Positions 1-8,864 are shown, numbered from the stretch's first letter. The stretch is DNA of 64,000 bases from an uncultured Propionibacteriaceae bacterium (GCA_938046585.1 CALIWR010000004.1:1-64000), one strand, 5' to 3'. The notes: generated by a model from the letters alone, not told the origin. Numbers and translations: made by a program.

Positions 1-216
1 TTCTCGTCGTGAGGAGGAAGACCGGGGAATCAGCGATGCCGCCAGCCCTCGCGAAAGCGAGGGCGATCAAACCCGGCGGCAGAGCACCCGGCCTGGACGA
101 ACGAACGACGAGAAACGCAGAACCTCACCACGACCCGAAGAACCTTCTCGTCGTGAGGAGGAAGACCGGGGAATCAGCGATGCCGCCAGCCCTCGCGAAA
201 GCGAGGGCGATCAAAC
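1..216. repeat. 72-bp direct repeat pair (R-spacer-R) with hairpins
   Basis: Bases 1-72 are repeated exactly at 145-216, separated by a 72-bp spacer that is not repeated. The left copy may extend beyond the window. Each copy holds a perfect 8-bp stem with a 4-nt loop (45-64 and 189-208; GCCCTCGC, loop GAAA, GCGAGGGC). The spacer end (105-114, ACGACGAGAA) is the exact reverse complement of the start of copy 2 (145-154), giving a second 10-bp stem. The array begins 5 bp after the hisH stop on the hisH-downstream side. A diverged copy lies at 36110-36163. Function unknown. It could act as a transcript end structure or be a dispersed REP-like element. Confidence 0.8.
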
Positions 217-220
217 ACTG

Positions 221-844
221 CTACAGCTGGGTGATCCAGGTTCGCAGTAGCCGGGCACCGGCGGCCCCGGATTTTTCCGGGTGGAACTGGGTAGACCAGA
301 CCCTCTGATATTCGACCGCCGCCACCATCCGGCAGCCTTCGTGCCGGGTCCAGGTCAGCAGCGCCGTCGCCGGGAGATCCTCGGCCCTCAGCGCCGCGTA
401 CGAATGGACGAAGTAGAAATGTTCCTGCTCGATGCCGGCGAACATGGCCGAACCGTCCGCCGCCTGGACTGTGTTCCACCCCATATGCGGCAGCCGGGTC
501 GTCGGCACCCGGGTCACCTTTCCGGGATAAACACCTATACCCGCCGTGACCACACCATGTTCGTCGCCGGATCCGAACAGCACCTGATGACCGACGCAGA
601 TCCCGAGCACCGCCCGCCCGGACGCCACCCGCTGTCGAACGATCACGTCGCCGCCGACGTGGCGTAGCTGGGCCAGGCAGGCAGCGAAGGCCCCTACCCC
701 CGGCACCACCAGTCCGTCCGCGGCCAGGGCGGCCACCGGGTCGGCGGTCAGCTCGACAGCGGCGCCGGCCTCGGCCAGGGCCCGGGTCACCGAATGCAGA
801 TTGCCCGAGCCGTAGTCGAGCACCACCACCCGGGCAGCGTTCAT
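221..844 (-). CDS. hisH: Imidazole glycerol phosphate synthase, glutaminase subunit HisH
   Basis: HisH hydrolyses glutamine and passes ammonia to HisF, which makes imidazole glycerol phosphate and AICAR in histidine biosynthesis. The 207-residue protein is a class I glutamine amidotransferase of normal length. The nucleophile elbow is LGICVGHQVLF with Cys83, and the His188/Glu190 pair lies in QFHPEKS. The N-terminus VVVLDYGSGNLHS is typical. It is the last gene of hisD-hisC-hisB-hisH and its start overlaps hisB by 4 bp (ATGA), implying translational coupling. The partners hisA and hisF are not in the window and would be further along or elsewhere. Its stop is followed at once by the repeat at 1-216. 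Confidence 0.96.
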   Translation of the reverse strand: MNAARVVVLDYGSGNLHSVTRALAEAGAAVELTADPVAALAADGLVVPGVGAFAACLAQLRHVGGDVIVRQRVASGRAVLGICVGHQVLFGSGDEHGVVTAGIGVYPGKVTRVPTTRLPHMGWNTVQAADGSAMFAGIEQEHFYFVHSYAALRAEDLPATALLTWTRHEGCRMVAAVEYQRVWSTQFHPEKSGAAGARLLRTWITQL

Positions 845-1449
845 AGGGCGCCTTTGGTGCTCGGCACTCCGCTGACCCGCGGGTCGGGCTCGACGGCCAT
901 CCGCAGCGCCCGTGCCAGGGCCTTGTACTGGGCCTCGGCGATGTGGTGCGGGTCACGGCCGGCGAGCAGCCGCAGATGTACGCAGAGCCCGGCGTTGGTC
1001 GCTAGTGACTCCACCACGTGGCGGGTCATCGCCCCGGTGTACGGCACCCCGGAGCCGACGATCTGGACGTACGGGTAGCCCTCCGGCTCGCCGGAGCAGA
1101 CCACGTACGGCCGGCCTGCGACATCGACTACGCAGCTGGCCAGGGCCTCGTCCAGCGGCACCACCGCATCGCCGAAGCGCCGGATCCCCCGCTTGTCTCC
1201 CAGCGCCTGGCGCATCGCCTGCCCGAGCGTAATCGCGGTGTCTTCGACGCTGTGATGACCGTCGATATGCAGGTCGCCGGTGGTGGTCACGGTGATGTCG
1301 ATCAGCGAATGCCGCGACAAGGCGGTGAGCATGTGGTCGTAGAAGCCGACTCCGGTGGTGATGCTGGATTCGCCGGTACCGTCAAGGTTGACGCTGACCC
1401 GGACTTCGGATTCGCTGGTCACCCGTTCGACGGTCGCTGTCCGGGCCAT
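841..1449 (-). CDS. hisB: Imidazoleglycerol-phosphate dehydratase
   Basis: HisB is a cytoplasmic Mn-dependent enzyme that dehydrates imidazole glycerol phosphate to imidazole acetol phosphate. The protein has about 202 residues, the usual length of the monofunctional enzyme. The metal-binding motifs HHSVED (central) and HHIAEAQYKALARAL (C-terminal), and the family motif FYDHMLTALSRH, are all present. ATG at 1449 overlaps the hisC stop as TGATG. An in-frame GTG one codon upstream (1452) is possible. The 3' end overlaps hisH by 4 bp. Fourth step genes of the his operon; no phosphatase domain is fused, as expected in actinobacteria. Confidence 0.96.
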   Translation of the reverse strand: MARTATVERVTSESEVRVSVNLDGTGESSITTGVGFYDHMLTALSRHSLIDITVTTTGDLHIDGHHSVEDTAITLGQAMRQALGDKRGIRRFGDAVVPLDEALASCVVDVAGRPYVVCSGEPEGYPYVQIVGSGVPYTGAMTRHVVESLATNAGLCVHLRLLAGRDPHHIAEAQYKALARALRMAVEPDPRVSGVPSTKGAL

Positions 1450-2561
1450 CACTGATGTCCTCTCTGCGGCGCCCCCTCGTCGAGCACCTGCGCCAGGGCG
1501 GTGTAGAACCGCTCCATCTCTGCCGGGGTCCCGGCGCTGACCCTCAGGTAGCCGTCCGGGCCGGTCTCGCGGACCAGTACCCCCCGTTTCAGTAGCCGCT
1601 GCCAGACGTCGTGGCGGTCGGCGAAACGGCCGGTCAGCACGAAGTTCGCTGCCGACGTCACCACCTCCAGCCCTAACGCGGGCAGCCGGACCAGCATCTG
1701 GTCGCGGACCTCGCGCAGGCTTGCGACCTGGGCCAGCATCTCATCGGCGTTGCGTAGCGCCACCTCGGCCAGGGCCTGGGTCTGCGCTGACAGGTGGTAC
1801 GGCAGGCGGATGATCCGCAGCGCATCCACTACCGCCGGGGCCGCAGCCAGGTAGCCGAGCCGACCGCCGGCGAAGGCGAAGGCCTTGCTCATGGTCCGGC
1901 TCACGATCAGATTCCCGAACCGGGGCAGCAGTTTCAGCGCGGTCTGGTCCGGTTCCGGCGCGAACTCGTGGTAGGCCTCGTCGACCACCACGATTACCTC
2001 GGTCTGTTCCAGCACCGCGGTCAGGGTAGCGAGGCTGGTCAAGGTGCCGGTCGGATTGTTGGGGGTGGCGATCACCACCACGTCGGGATGTTCCCGCCGG
2101 ATCGCGCCCAGCACCAGGTCCGGGTCCAGGCTGAAGTCCGGGTTGCGCGGTGCGCTCAGGTAGCGGGTGTGGGTGTTGCGGGCATATTCGGGGTACATCG
2201 AATAGGTGGGTGAGAAGCCGAGTACCGCCCGGCCAGGCCCTCCGAAGACCCCCAGGACCTGGGTCATCACCTCGTTGGAGCCGTTCGCCGCCCACACCAT
2301 TGAGGCGCTGACCTGATGGCCCAGGTAGTCAGCCAGGAGTTCCCGTAGCCGCCAAGCTTCCCGGTCCGGGTAGCGGTTCATCCGCTCGGCGGCGCTGGCT
2401 ACGGCCTGCGCCATCTCCTGGCGCACCCGGGGCGAGGGGGGGTATGGGTTCTCGTTGACGTTGAGGCAGACGGGCACGTCGAGCTGCGGCGCCCCGTACG
2501 GTTGCTCGCCGACCAGCTCGGGGCGCAGTGGCAGGTCGGCCAGGCTGATGTCGGCCTTCAT
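1449..2561 (-). CDS. hisC: Histidinol-phosphate aminotransferase
   Basis: HisC is a PLP-dependent enzyme converting imidazole acetol phosphate and glutamate to histidinol phosphate. The 370-residue sequence shows the class I/II fold: N-terminal LNVNENPYPPSP, AANGSNEVM cofactor phosphate loop, NNPTGT, VVDEAYHEF with the PLP-pyridine Asp, and Lys226 in SRTMSKAFAFAGGRLGY as the Schiff-base lysine. It overlaps hisD by 4 bp upstream and hisB as TGATG downstream, so the block is translationally coupled. Length and motifs are normal. Confidence 0.96.
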   Translation of the reverse strand: MKADISLADLPLRPELVGEQPYGAPQLDVPVCLNVNENPYPPSPRVRQEMAQAVASAAERMNRYPDREAWRLRELLADYLGHQVSASMVWAANGSNEVMTQVLGVFGGPGRAVLGFSPTYSMYPEYARNTHTRYLSAPRNPDFSLDPDLVLGAIRREHPDVVVIATPNNPTGTLTSLATLTAVLEQTEVIVVVDEAYHEFAPEPDQTALKLLPRFGNLIVSRTMSKAFAFAGGRLGYLAAAPAVVDALRIIRLPYHLSAQTQALAEVALRNADEMLAQVASLREVRDQMLVRLPALGLEVVTSAANFVLTGRFADRHDVWQRLLKRGVLVRETGPDGYLRVSAGTPAEMERFYTALAQVLDEGAPQRGHQ

Positions 2562-3865
2562 GATTCACGCCTGACCCGGATCGCGTTCGCGTGGCCGGGT
2601 AGGTTCTCGGCCATGGCGAACCGCTCCACGCTGTCAGCCAATTCCAGCAGCGCCTCGCGGGAATAGTCGATCACGTGTACCACCCGCCGGAAGCTGGCCA
2701 CGGTCAGCCCTGAGGAGTGCCGGGCGGCTCCCGCGGTCGGGAGTACATGGGTAGAGCCGGCCGAGTAGTCCCCCAGTGAGACCGGGGTGTGGCGGCCGAC
2801 AAAGATCGCGCCCGCGTTGTGGACCCGGGCCGCGACCTGGGCCGCCTCGGCGGTGTGGATCTCCAGGTGCTCGGCGGCGTAAGCGTCGACCACGCGCAGC
2901 CCCTGTTCCAGGTCGGCCACCAGCACCACCGCGGACTGTGGCCCCGTCAAAGCGGCCCGGGCCCGCTGTGCGTGGCAGGTCTGCGCCACCATCGGCTCTA
3001 GTTCGGCCTCGACCTGGTCGGCCAGCTCAGGCGAGGTGGTGACCAGCACCGAGGCGGCCATCGGGTCGTGCTCGGCCTGGCTCAGCAGGTCGGCTGCTAG
3101 GAGGCGCGGGTCGGCGGTCTCGTCGGCGAGGATCAGGATCTCGGTCGGCCCGGCTTCGGCGTCGATGCCGACCCGGCCGCGCAACAGCCGTTTGGCCGCC
3201 ACCACATAGATGTTGCCGGGGCCGGTCACCAGGTCCACCTGGGGGCACAGCCCGGCAACCCCGTACCCGAACATCGCAATCGCCTGGGCGCCGCCCACCG
3301 CGTACACCTCGTCCACGCCGAGCAGGTGACACAGGGCGAGGATGGTGGGATGCGGGTAGCCGTCGAAATCGGCCTGGGGTGGGCTGGCAATGGCGACCGA
3401 GCCGACACCGGCGGCCTGGGCCGGGACCACGTTCATGATCACGCTGGAGGCCAGCGGGGCAAGCCCGCCCGGCACGTACAGCCCGACCCGGCGGACCGGG
3501 ACCAGCCGGGCGGTGATCTGGGCCCCCGGCGCTACCTCGACAGTCGGCTCGGGCATCGCCGCCTCGGCCTGGCAGACCAGCCGCCGGCGGCGGATCGACT
3601 CCTCGAAGGCTGCCCGCAGGTCCGGGTCAAGTTCGTCGGCGCAGCTACGCAGAACCGCGTCGGGTACCCGCAGGGTGGGCGGTACGACCTTGTCGAACTG
3701 GTCGCACAGACGCCGCAGCGCCACTTCCCCCTCGTCGGCCACGGCCTGGCAGATCGGGGCCACCTGCGTCATCGCATGCTCCACGTCGATGTCCGCCCGG
3801 GGCACGATGGTCTCGTAGTCGAGCTGCTCAGCGGCGCGGGAGCGAAGATCCAGACGGGTCAGCAT
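2558..3865 (-). CDS. hisD: Histidinol dehydrogenase
   Basis: HisD catalyses the last two NAD-dependent oxidations, from histidinol to histidine, and uses a zinc ion. The 435-residue protein has the family core GPGNIYVVAAKRLLRGRVGIDAEAG followed by PTEILILAD, and the QAEHDP segment that supplies active-site and zinc ligands. It is the first gene of the his operon. ATG 3865 has no Shine-Dalgarno sequence but lies exactly 6 nt after a -10-like TAGGCT, so the mRNA is probably leaderless with ATG at or near +1. Divergent from ybaK. Confidence 0.96.
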   Translation of the reverse strand: MLTRLDLRSRAAEQLDYETIVPRADIDVEHAMTQVAPICQAVADEGEVALRRLCDQFDKVVPPTLRVPDAVLRSCADELDPDLRAAFEESIRRRRLVCQAEAAMPEPTVEVAPGAQITARLVPVRRVGLYVPGGLAPLASSVIMNVVPAQAAGVGSVAIASPPQADFDGYPHPTILALCHLLGVDEVYAVGGAQAIAMFGYGVAGLCPQVDLVTGPGNIYVVAAKRLLRGRVGIDAEAGPTEILILADETADPRLLAADLLSQAEHDPMAASVLVTTSPELADQVEAELEPMVAQTCHAQRARAALTGPQSAVVLVADLEQGLRVVDAYAAEHLEIHTAEAAQVAARVHNAGAIFVGRHTPVSLGDYSAGSTHVLPTAGAARHSSGLTVASFRRVVHVIDYSREALLELADSVERFAMAENLPGHANAIRVRRES

Positions 3866-3900
3866 CCACGCAGCCTATCGCCGATCCCGGCGGTGGTCGG
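3866..3900 (-). promoter_or_regulatory. Promoter of the hisDCBH operon, leaderless type
   Basis: On the minus strand the -10-like TAGGCT (3877-3872) is followed by six bases and then the hisD ATG. A weak -35-like CCGACC lies at 3900-3895 with a 17-bp spacer. No ribosome binding site separates the -10 from ATG. This fits leaderless transcription, which is common in actinobacteria. Inferred from spacing only. Confidence 0.6.
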
Positions 3901-3963
3901 CGAGCAGACTCGGCTCTTCGGTGGCCCCAGCGCGGTAGCGCGGCCCGCGGCAGCACCGAGCGG

Positions 3964-3999
3964 TAGCCTGCCGCCATGACTGACCTGGACCGAGGCTGA
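3964..3999 (+). promoter_or_regulatory. Promoter plus tiny leaderless ORF ahead of ybaK
   Basis: TAGCCT (3964-3969), six bases, then ATG at 3976 opens a 7-codon ORF (MTDLDRG, stop at 3997-3999). Four bases later comes GTG 4004, the best start for the YbaK-type protein. The spacing matches the other leaderless starts in the window. Ribosomes could therefore load on the tiny ORF and re-initiate at ybaK. The peptide may have no function of its own. Confidence 0.45.
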
Positions 4000-4003
4000 G
4001 TCG

Positions 4004-4495
4004 GTGCCCGTCTCCCGGGCCACGCCCGCGCTCGACGCGCTACAGGCGGCTGGTGTTGCGTACACGCTGCACAGTTATCGCCATGACCCGGCCGTTACCC
4101 GTTTCGGTGAGGAGAGTGTTGAGGCTCTGGGTGTCGACCCTCGTCGGGTCCTGAAGACCCTCGTAGCCGCAGCTGCCGCAGCCCGCGGTCCGGATCTGGT
4201 GGTGGGGATCGTTCCCGTCAGCTCCCGGCTTGATCTGAAGGCCTTGGCTGTCGCCATCGGCGCCAAGAAGGTGCAGCTGGCAGATCCCGCGCTCGCTGAG
4301 CGGTCCAGCGGGTACGTAGTGGGCGGGATCTCGCCGCTGGGGCAACGAACCCGGTTGCCGACGGTGCTGGACGCCGCAGCGCTGGGGTATGAGACGGTGT
4401 ACGTATCCGCTGGTAGACGCGGTCAACAGGTCGAACTGGCCCCGGCCGACCTGGTACGGCTCACCGGCGCCCAGATCGCCAAGATCAGCCGCTGA
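4004..4495 (+). CDS. ybaK: YbaK/EbsC-type aminoacyl-tRNA deacylase (Cys-tRNA(Pro) deacylase)
   Basis: YbaK-family proteins hydrolyse mischarged aminoacyl-tRNA in trans, classically Cys-tRNA(Pro). The 163-residue protein matches the whole domain: N-terminal TPALDALQAAGVAYTLHSYRHD, a central LDLKALAVAIGAKKVQLADP and the hallmark GYVVGGISPLGQ. Start chosen at GTG 4004 because the domain begins there and no ATG lies in frame nearby. A tiny ORF ends 4 bp upstream and may couple its translation. It is divergent from hisD and convergent with the membrane gene downstream, so it seems monocistronic. The symbol is by family; substrate specificity cannot be read from the sequence. Confidence 0.9.
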   Translation: MPVSRATPALDALQAAGVAYTLHSYRHDPAVTRFGEESVEALGVDPRRVLKTLVAAAAAARGPDLVVGIVPVSSRLDLKALAVAIGAKKVQLADPALAERSSGYVVGGISPLGQRTRLPTVLDAAALGYETVYVSAGRRGQQVELAPADLVRLTGAQIAKISR

Positions 4496-4520
4496 GAACG
4501 GTCCGCCCAGGCGCCAAACC

Positions 4521-5195
4521 TTAGCCGCGCCGCGACGGGAGCCGGATCCCCAGCAGCCGCCGCGGTCTCGGAGTCGGTTCGAGCGGGATCGGGGCGATGT
4601 CGTGACCCACCACCTCCCCGGAGGTCAGCGAAGCCTCCGGCGTCGGTGTCGGCTGTCGGCGGGGTTCGGCCTGGTCGTCGGGGTCGGGCCCGATCGAAAC
4701 CCGGACCAGGATCGGACCCACCGCGGCGAGGACCCAGACCAGCAGGCAAACCCAGGAGTGGAGCTGGAGCTCGATCGGCAGCACATCGCCCGGCTGGGCG
4801 CTGGCCAACCGGTCGTTGAAGTCGCCCGGGCCTAGCGCGGTCCCGGTGGCCCAGCAGATCACGGCGCTGATCAGGCAGCCGAGCGAGGCGATCAGATTCA
4901 CTACCGGTCCGCGGCTGCCGAACCAGCGCCAGGCCACGATTCCCAAAGCGATCCCGGCGGTGAAACCAATTCCTGAGAACCAAGCGTCGGCGGCGAAGAC
5001 TTCGGTCAGATCGCGTTCGGTGGTGGTGGCGGTGAAATTGTCGCCCACGGTGTAGGTGGGCAGGTCGACGGCGCACCACCATCCGATCCCGGCGAGTGCC
5101 CCGACCACCAGACAGAGCACCAGATAGATCGACGCCCAGACCAGGGTACGTTGGATGGTCCGGTTTCCTGCTGTGGCATGGTCACCGGTCGTCAT
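4521..5195 (-). CDS. Actinobacterial membrane protein of unknown function
   Basis: This 224-residue protein has four likely membrane segments: about residues 18-42, 75-98, 105-125 and 143-168. It has a short cytoplasmic N-terminus and an extracellular loop between helices 1 and 2, and ends in a Pro/Arg-rich cytoplasmic tail. ATG 5195 was chosen over an upstream start at 5216 because it has a strong AAGGAGG site directly before it. Topology resembles the DUF2567 family of actinobacterial membrane proteins, but no diagnostic motif confirms this. It lies 33 bp before dnaE on the same strand orientation but upstream in map terms, so it is transcribed after dnaE. No function is assigned. Confidence 0.75.
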   Translation of the reverse strand: MTTGDHATAGNRTIQRTLVWASIYLVLCLVVGALAGIGWWCAVDLPTYTVGDNFTATTTERDLTEVFAADAWFSGIGFTAGIALGIVAWRWFGSRGPVVNLIASLGCLISAVICWATGTALGPGDFNDRLASAQPGDVLPIELQLHSWVCLLVWVLAAVGPILVRVSIGPDPDDQAEPRRQPTPTPEASLTSGEVVGHDIAPIPLEPTPRPRRLLGIRLPSRRG

Positions 5196-5228
5196 GTCAC
5201 CTCCTTGAGGCACCAACCCTAGCGACGC

Positions 5229-8200
5229 TCAGGCGACACAGCTGGGACCCAGCAGGGCCTTCAGGTCGGCCATCAACGCGCCGGACATCGCCACCCGGAC
5301 CGTCGGCAGCCGCAAGGTCTTGGGCTGGTCGGTAATCAGCCGCAGCCAAACTTCTTGCTGGCCCGGGTGGGCGGCAAAGACCTCCTGCAGGTTCTCGACC
5401 AGGCTCGAGGTGATCTGGCTGCGTGGCACCGACAGCACCAGCGGCGGCGAGCTGCCATCGGCGGCCGTGTTCACTACCGTTACCGACTGGCCGGTGATCT
5501 CGACTCGTTCGTCTTTCTGCCGGACCCGGCCGGTGACGGTCACCACGGTGTCGGTAGCCAGGGACATCGCCACCTGGTTGTAGCTCTTGGGGAACAACAG
5601 CACCTCGACCGAGGCGTCCAAATCCTCCACGGTCACGATCGCCCAGAACTCACCGTTACGGTTCTGTTTGCGCACCACCGAGGTGATCATCCCGGCGATG
5701 GTGACGACCTGATCATGCGGATCGAGCAGCAGCTGCGAGATCGACATGTCGCGCAGTCCGGCGATGATGTGGTCGATGCCGTTCAGCGGGTGGTCCGACA
5801 CGTACAGGCCGAGCATCTCGCGCTCGAACGCCAGCTTGGTCCGCTTGTCCCAGTCCGGCAGGTCCGGCACCGTGGCGGAGGTCGGCTGTGGCTGGTCTCC
5901 GGCCCCGGCACCGAACAGGTCGTCCTGGCCGAAGGCCTGATTGCGTTTGAGGTCGATCACGTTGTCGACGGCCGATTCGAAGACCTCCATCAGCGCCCGC
6001 CGAGGGTGACCCATCGAGTCGAAGGCGCCAGCTTTGATCAACGATTCCACCAGGCGTTTGTTGCAGACCTCGAGCGGGGCCTGATCGAGGAAGTCGTAGA
6101 ACGACTCGGCCGGGCCGGCTTCGCGGCGCCGGTCAACCAGCTTGTCCACTACCGCAGTGCCCACGTTGCGGATCGCGGCCAGTCCGTAGCGGATGGCGTC
6201 ACCGACGGTGGTGAACATCGACTCGGATTCGTTGACGTCCGGAGGCAGGACCTGGATCCCCATCCGGCGGCATTCAGCCAGGTAGACCGCGGACTTGTCC
6301 TTGTCGTCGGCGACTGACTGCAGCAGCGCGGCCATGTACTCGGCCGGGTAGTTGGCCTTCAGGTAGGCCGTCCAATAGCTCACCAGCCCGTACCCGGCGG
6401 TGTGGGACTTGTTGAAGGCATAACCAGAGAACGGGAGCATGACGTCCCACAGCGCCTGGATCGACTCGTCGGAGTATCCGTTGCTCCGCATCCCGGAACG
6501 GAAAGTCTCGAACTCTTTCTCCAGGATCTCGGCTTTCTTCTTGCCCATCGCGCGACGCAGCAGGTCGGCCCCGCCGAGGGTGTAGCCGGCGAGCTGGCGG
6601 GCGATCGCCATAATTTGCTCCTGATACACCAGCAGGTGGTACGTGGTTCCCAGGATCGGGTCCAGGGGCTGTTCCAGTTCGGGGTGGATCGGGGTAATTG
6701 GCTGGCGGCCGTTCTTGCGTTCGGCGTAGTTGATGTGGGCATTGGCCGCCATCGGCCCGGGCCGGTAGAGCGCCAGGACGGCGGCGATGTCCTCGAACCG
6801 GGTCGGCGCCATTAGCCGCAGCAGCGACCGCATCGGGCCACCGTCGAGCTGGAACACGCCCAGGGTGTCGCCCGCGGCCAGCAGCTGGTAGGTGGGCTGG
6901 TCGTCGAGCGGCAGCCCCAGGATGTCAATCTCGGTCCCACGGTTGGCCCGGATCACGTGCAGGGCATGGTCGATGATGCCGAGGTTGCGCAGCCCCAGCA
7001 TGTCCATCTTCATCAGGCCCATCTCCTCGCACTGCGGGTACGAGAAGCCGGTGATCTTGACCCCGTCGTTGCGCATGTGAAGCGGGATCAGATCCATCAG
7101 CGGGGTTGAGGAGAGGATCACCGCGGCGGCATGGACACCGGTCCCCCGGATCAGACCCTCGATTCCGAGGCCGGTGTCGATGACCTTCTTCACGTCGGGA
7201 TCCTCGGCGTACAGCTGGCGGATCTCGCTGCCCTCGTGGTAGCGGGGATGCTCTTTGTTGTGCAGGTCCGCCAGCGGCACGCCTTTGCCCATCACGTCGG
7301 CCGGCATCGCCTTGACGATCCGCTCCCCCATCGCGAACGGGTAGCCCAGGATCCGGCTGGCGTCTTTCACGGCCGCCTTGGCCTTAATCGTGGAGAAGGT
7401 GTTGACCTGGGCGGTGTACTCCTCCCCGTACTTATCGGAGACATAACGCACCATCTTGTCGCGCTGGCGATCGTCGAAGTCCAGGTCGATGTCGGGCGGG
7501 TTGATCCGTTCCGGGTTCAGGAAACGTTCGAACAGCAGCCCATGCTCGAGCGGGTCGAGTTCGGTGATCCGGGTCAGGTAGGCCACCATCGAGCCGGTAG
7601 CCGAGCCTCGCCCCGGGCCGACCGGGATGTGGTTCTCGCGGGCGTAGCGGCAGATGTCGGAGACGATCAGGAAGTACGAGGCGAAGCCCATCGGCTCGAT
7701 CACCCGCAGCTCGGTCTCGATCCGCTCGGCAACCTCCGGGGGCGGGTTGTCGCCGTAGCGCAGCCGGACTCCCCGGTCGAGTTCCTTGCGTAGCCAGGAT
7801 TCCTGAGTCTCGCCGGGTGGGACGTCGAATTGCGGCATCCGGTCGACGTGGGCGAAGGCCTCGTCGTACGGCTCGATCTGCTCGGCGACCAGCAGGGTGT
7901 TGTCACAGGCCTCGGGAAGATCCCGGAACAGGTGACGCATCTGCTCGGCGCTGCGCACGTGGTAGCCCTCGCCTCGGAACCGGAACCGGTGCGGATCGTC
8001 CTTGACCCGCCCCACCCCGATGCACAGCAGGGCGTCGTGAGCGTCGGCCTGGTCGGCGGTGACATAGTGGGAGTCGTTGGTGGCCAACAGCGGCAGACGC
8101 AGGGTTGTGGCGATCTTCAGCAGGTCGGCGCGTACGTTGCGTTCGATGTCGAGGCCGTGGTCCATCAGCTCGACGTAGTAGTTGCCTTCGCCGAGGATGT

Positions 8201-8756
8201 CACGGAAGGCGGCGGCCGCCGCCAGGGCCTCGTCGTACTGCCCGAGCCGCAGCCGGGTCTGTACTTCGCCGCCGGGGCAGCCGGTGGTGCCGATGATCCC
8301 CTCGGCGTACTGGGCGATCAGTTCCCGGTCCATTCGGGGTTTCATGTAGTACCCCTCGTAGCTGGCCAGGGTGGACAGCCGGAAGAGGTTGTGTAGCCCG
8401 GTGACGTTGCGGGCGATCATGGTCATGTGGGTGTAGCGGCCGCCTCCGCCGACGTCTTTGCCGCCTTCGACGTCCGGGTCGTCGGCCTCCCGCTTACCAG
8501 TCGCCCAGTATTCCTGGACTCGGCAGCGGCGGCTGCTGGGAGCCAGATAGGCCTCGATCCCAATGATCGGTTTCACCGGGTGTTTCTTGGCGGTCTGGAA
8601 GAACTCGTACGCGCCGAACATGTTGCCGTGGTCGGTCATCGCAATCGCCGGCATCTGCTGGCGGGCGGCCTCGGCCAGCAGCAGCCCGTTCTTGGCGGCC
8701 CCGTCGAGCATCGAATACTCGGTGTGGACGTGCAGGTGGACGAACGACGAGCTCAC
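5229..8756 (-). CDS. dnaE: DNA polymerase III alpha subunit (replicative, DnaE1 type)
   Basis: DnaE is the catalytic subunit of the replicative DNA polymerase holoenzyme. The 1175-residue protein has an N-terminal PHP domain starting HLHVHTEYSMLDGA, the polymerase palm with PDIDLDFDDRQRD (catalytic Asp422 and Asp424), a helix-hairpin-helix region and a C-terminal OB-fold with VVTIAGMITSVVRKQNRNG. The length fits DnaE1 rather than the shorter error-prone DnaE2. Start set at GTG 8756, which places the PHP domain five residues in and has GGAGGG about 11 nt upstream. A GTG at 8813 would add 19 residues without homology value. The next 570 bp upstream hold only a pseudogene and spacer. Confidence 0.95.
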   Translation of the reverse strand: MSSSFVHLHVHTEYSMLDGAAKNGLLLAEAARQQMPAIAMTDHGNMFGAYEFFQTAKKHPVKPIIGIEAYLAPSSRRCRVQEYWATGKREADDPDVEGGKDVGGGGRYTHMTMIARNVTGLHNLFRLSTLASYEGYYMKPRMDRELIAQYAEGIIGTTGCPGGEVQTRLRLGQYDEALAAAAAFRDILGEGNYYVELMDHGLDIERNVRADLLKIATTLRLPLLATNDSHYVTADQADAHDALLCIGVGRVKDDPHRFRFRGEGYHVRSAEQMRHLFRDLPEACDNTLLVAEQIEPYDEAFAHVDRMPQFDVPPGETQESWLRKELDRGVRLRYGDNPPPEVAERIETELRVIEPMGFASYFLIVSDICRYARENHIPVGPGRGSATGSMVAYLTRITELDPLEHGLLFERFLNPERINPPDIDLDFDDRQRDKMVRYVSDKYGEEYTAQVNTFSTIKAKAAVKDASRILGYPFAMGERIVKAMPADVMGKGVPLADLHNKEHPRYHEGSEIRQLYAEDPDVKKVIDTGLGIEGLIRGTGVHAAAVILSSTPLMDLIPLHMRNDGVKITGFSYPQCEEMGLMKMDMLGLRNLGIIDHALHVIRANRGTEIDILGLPLDDQPTYQLLAAGDTLGVFQLDGGPMRSLLRLMAPTRFEDIAAVLALYRPGPMAANAHINYAERKNGRQPITPIHPELEQPLDPILGTTYHLLVYQEQIMAIARQLAGYTLGGADLLRRAMGKKKAEILEKEFETFRSGMRSNGYSDESIQALWDVMLPFSGYAFNKSHTAGYGLVSYWTAYLKANYPAEYMAALLQSVADDKDKSAVYLAECRRMGIQVLPPDVNESESMFTTVGDAIRYGLAAIRNVGTAVVDKLVDRRREAGPAESFYDFLDQAPLEVCNKRLVESLIKAGAFDSMGHPRRALMEVFESAVDNVIDLKRNQAFGQDDLFGAGAGDQPQPTSATVPDLPDWDKRTKLAFEREMLGLYVSDHPLNGIDHIIAGLRDMSISQLLLDPHDQVVTIAGMITSVVRKQNRNGEFWAIVTVEDLDASVEVLLFPKSYNQVAMSLATDTVVTVTGRVRQKDERVEITGQSVTVVNTAADGSSPPLVLSVPRSQITSSLVENLQEVFAAHPGQQEVWLRLITDQPKTLRLPTVRVAMSGALMADLKALLGPSCVA

Positions 8757-8864
8757 GGGTACCGGATCCCTCCTCAACGACGACCTGGCCGAACGCAGCG
8801 GCGCGACGGTCACCAGGGGACGGGTACCGACCGCTGCCGGGCTTCAAGACTCAGGAGAGCCACC

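Noticed and set aside
1..216. CRISPR array
   Set aside because: Only two copies are visible, the unit (72 bp) is longer than known CRISPR repeats, the spacer pairs with the repeat, and no cas genes are near.
9..308. Plus-strand ORF with an internally repeated peptide at the left edge
   Set aside because: It follows from the exact nucleotide repeat, whose 144-bp period happens to be a multiple of three, and then runs antisense into hisH. The similar peptide at the third repeat copy reflects nucleotide similarity.
8757..8813. Longer DnaE starting at GTG 8813
   Set aside because: There is no ribosome binding site and the added residues precede the usual PHP domain start; GTG 8756 is preferred.
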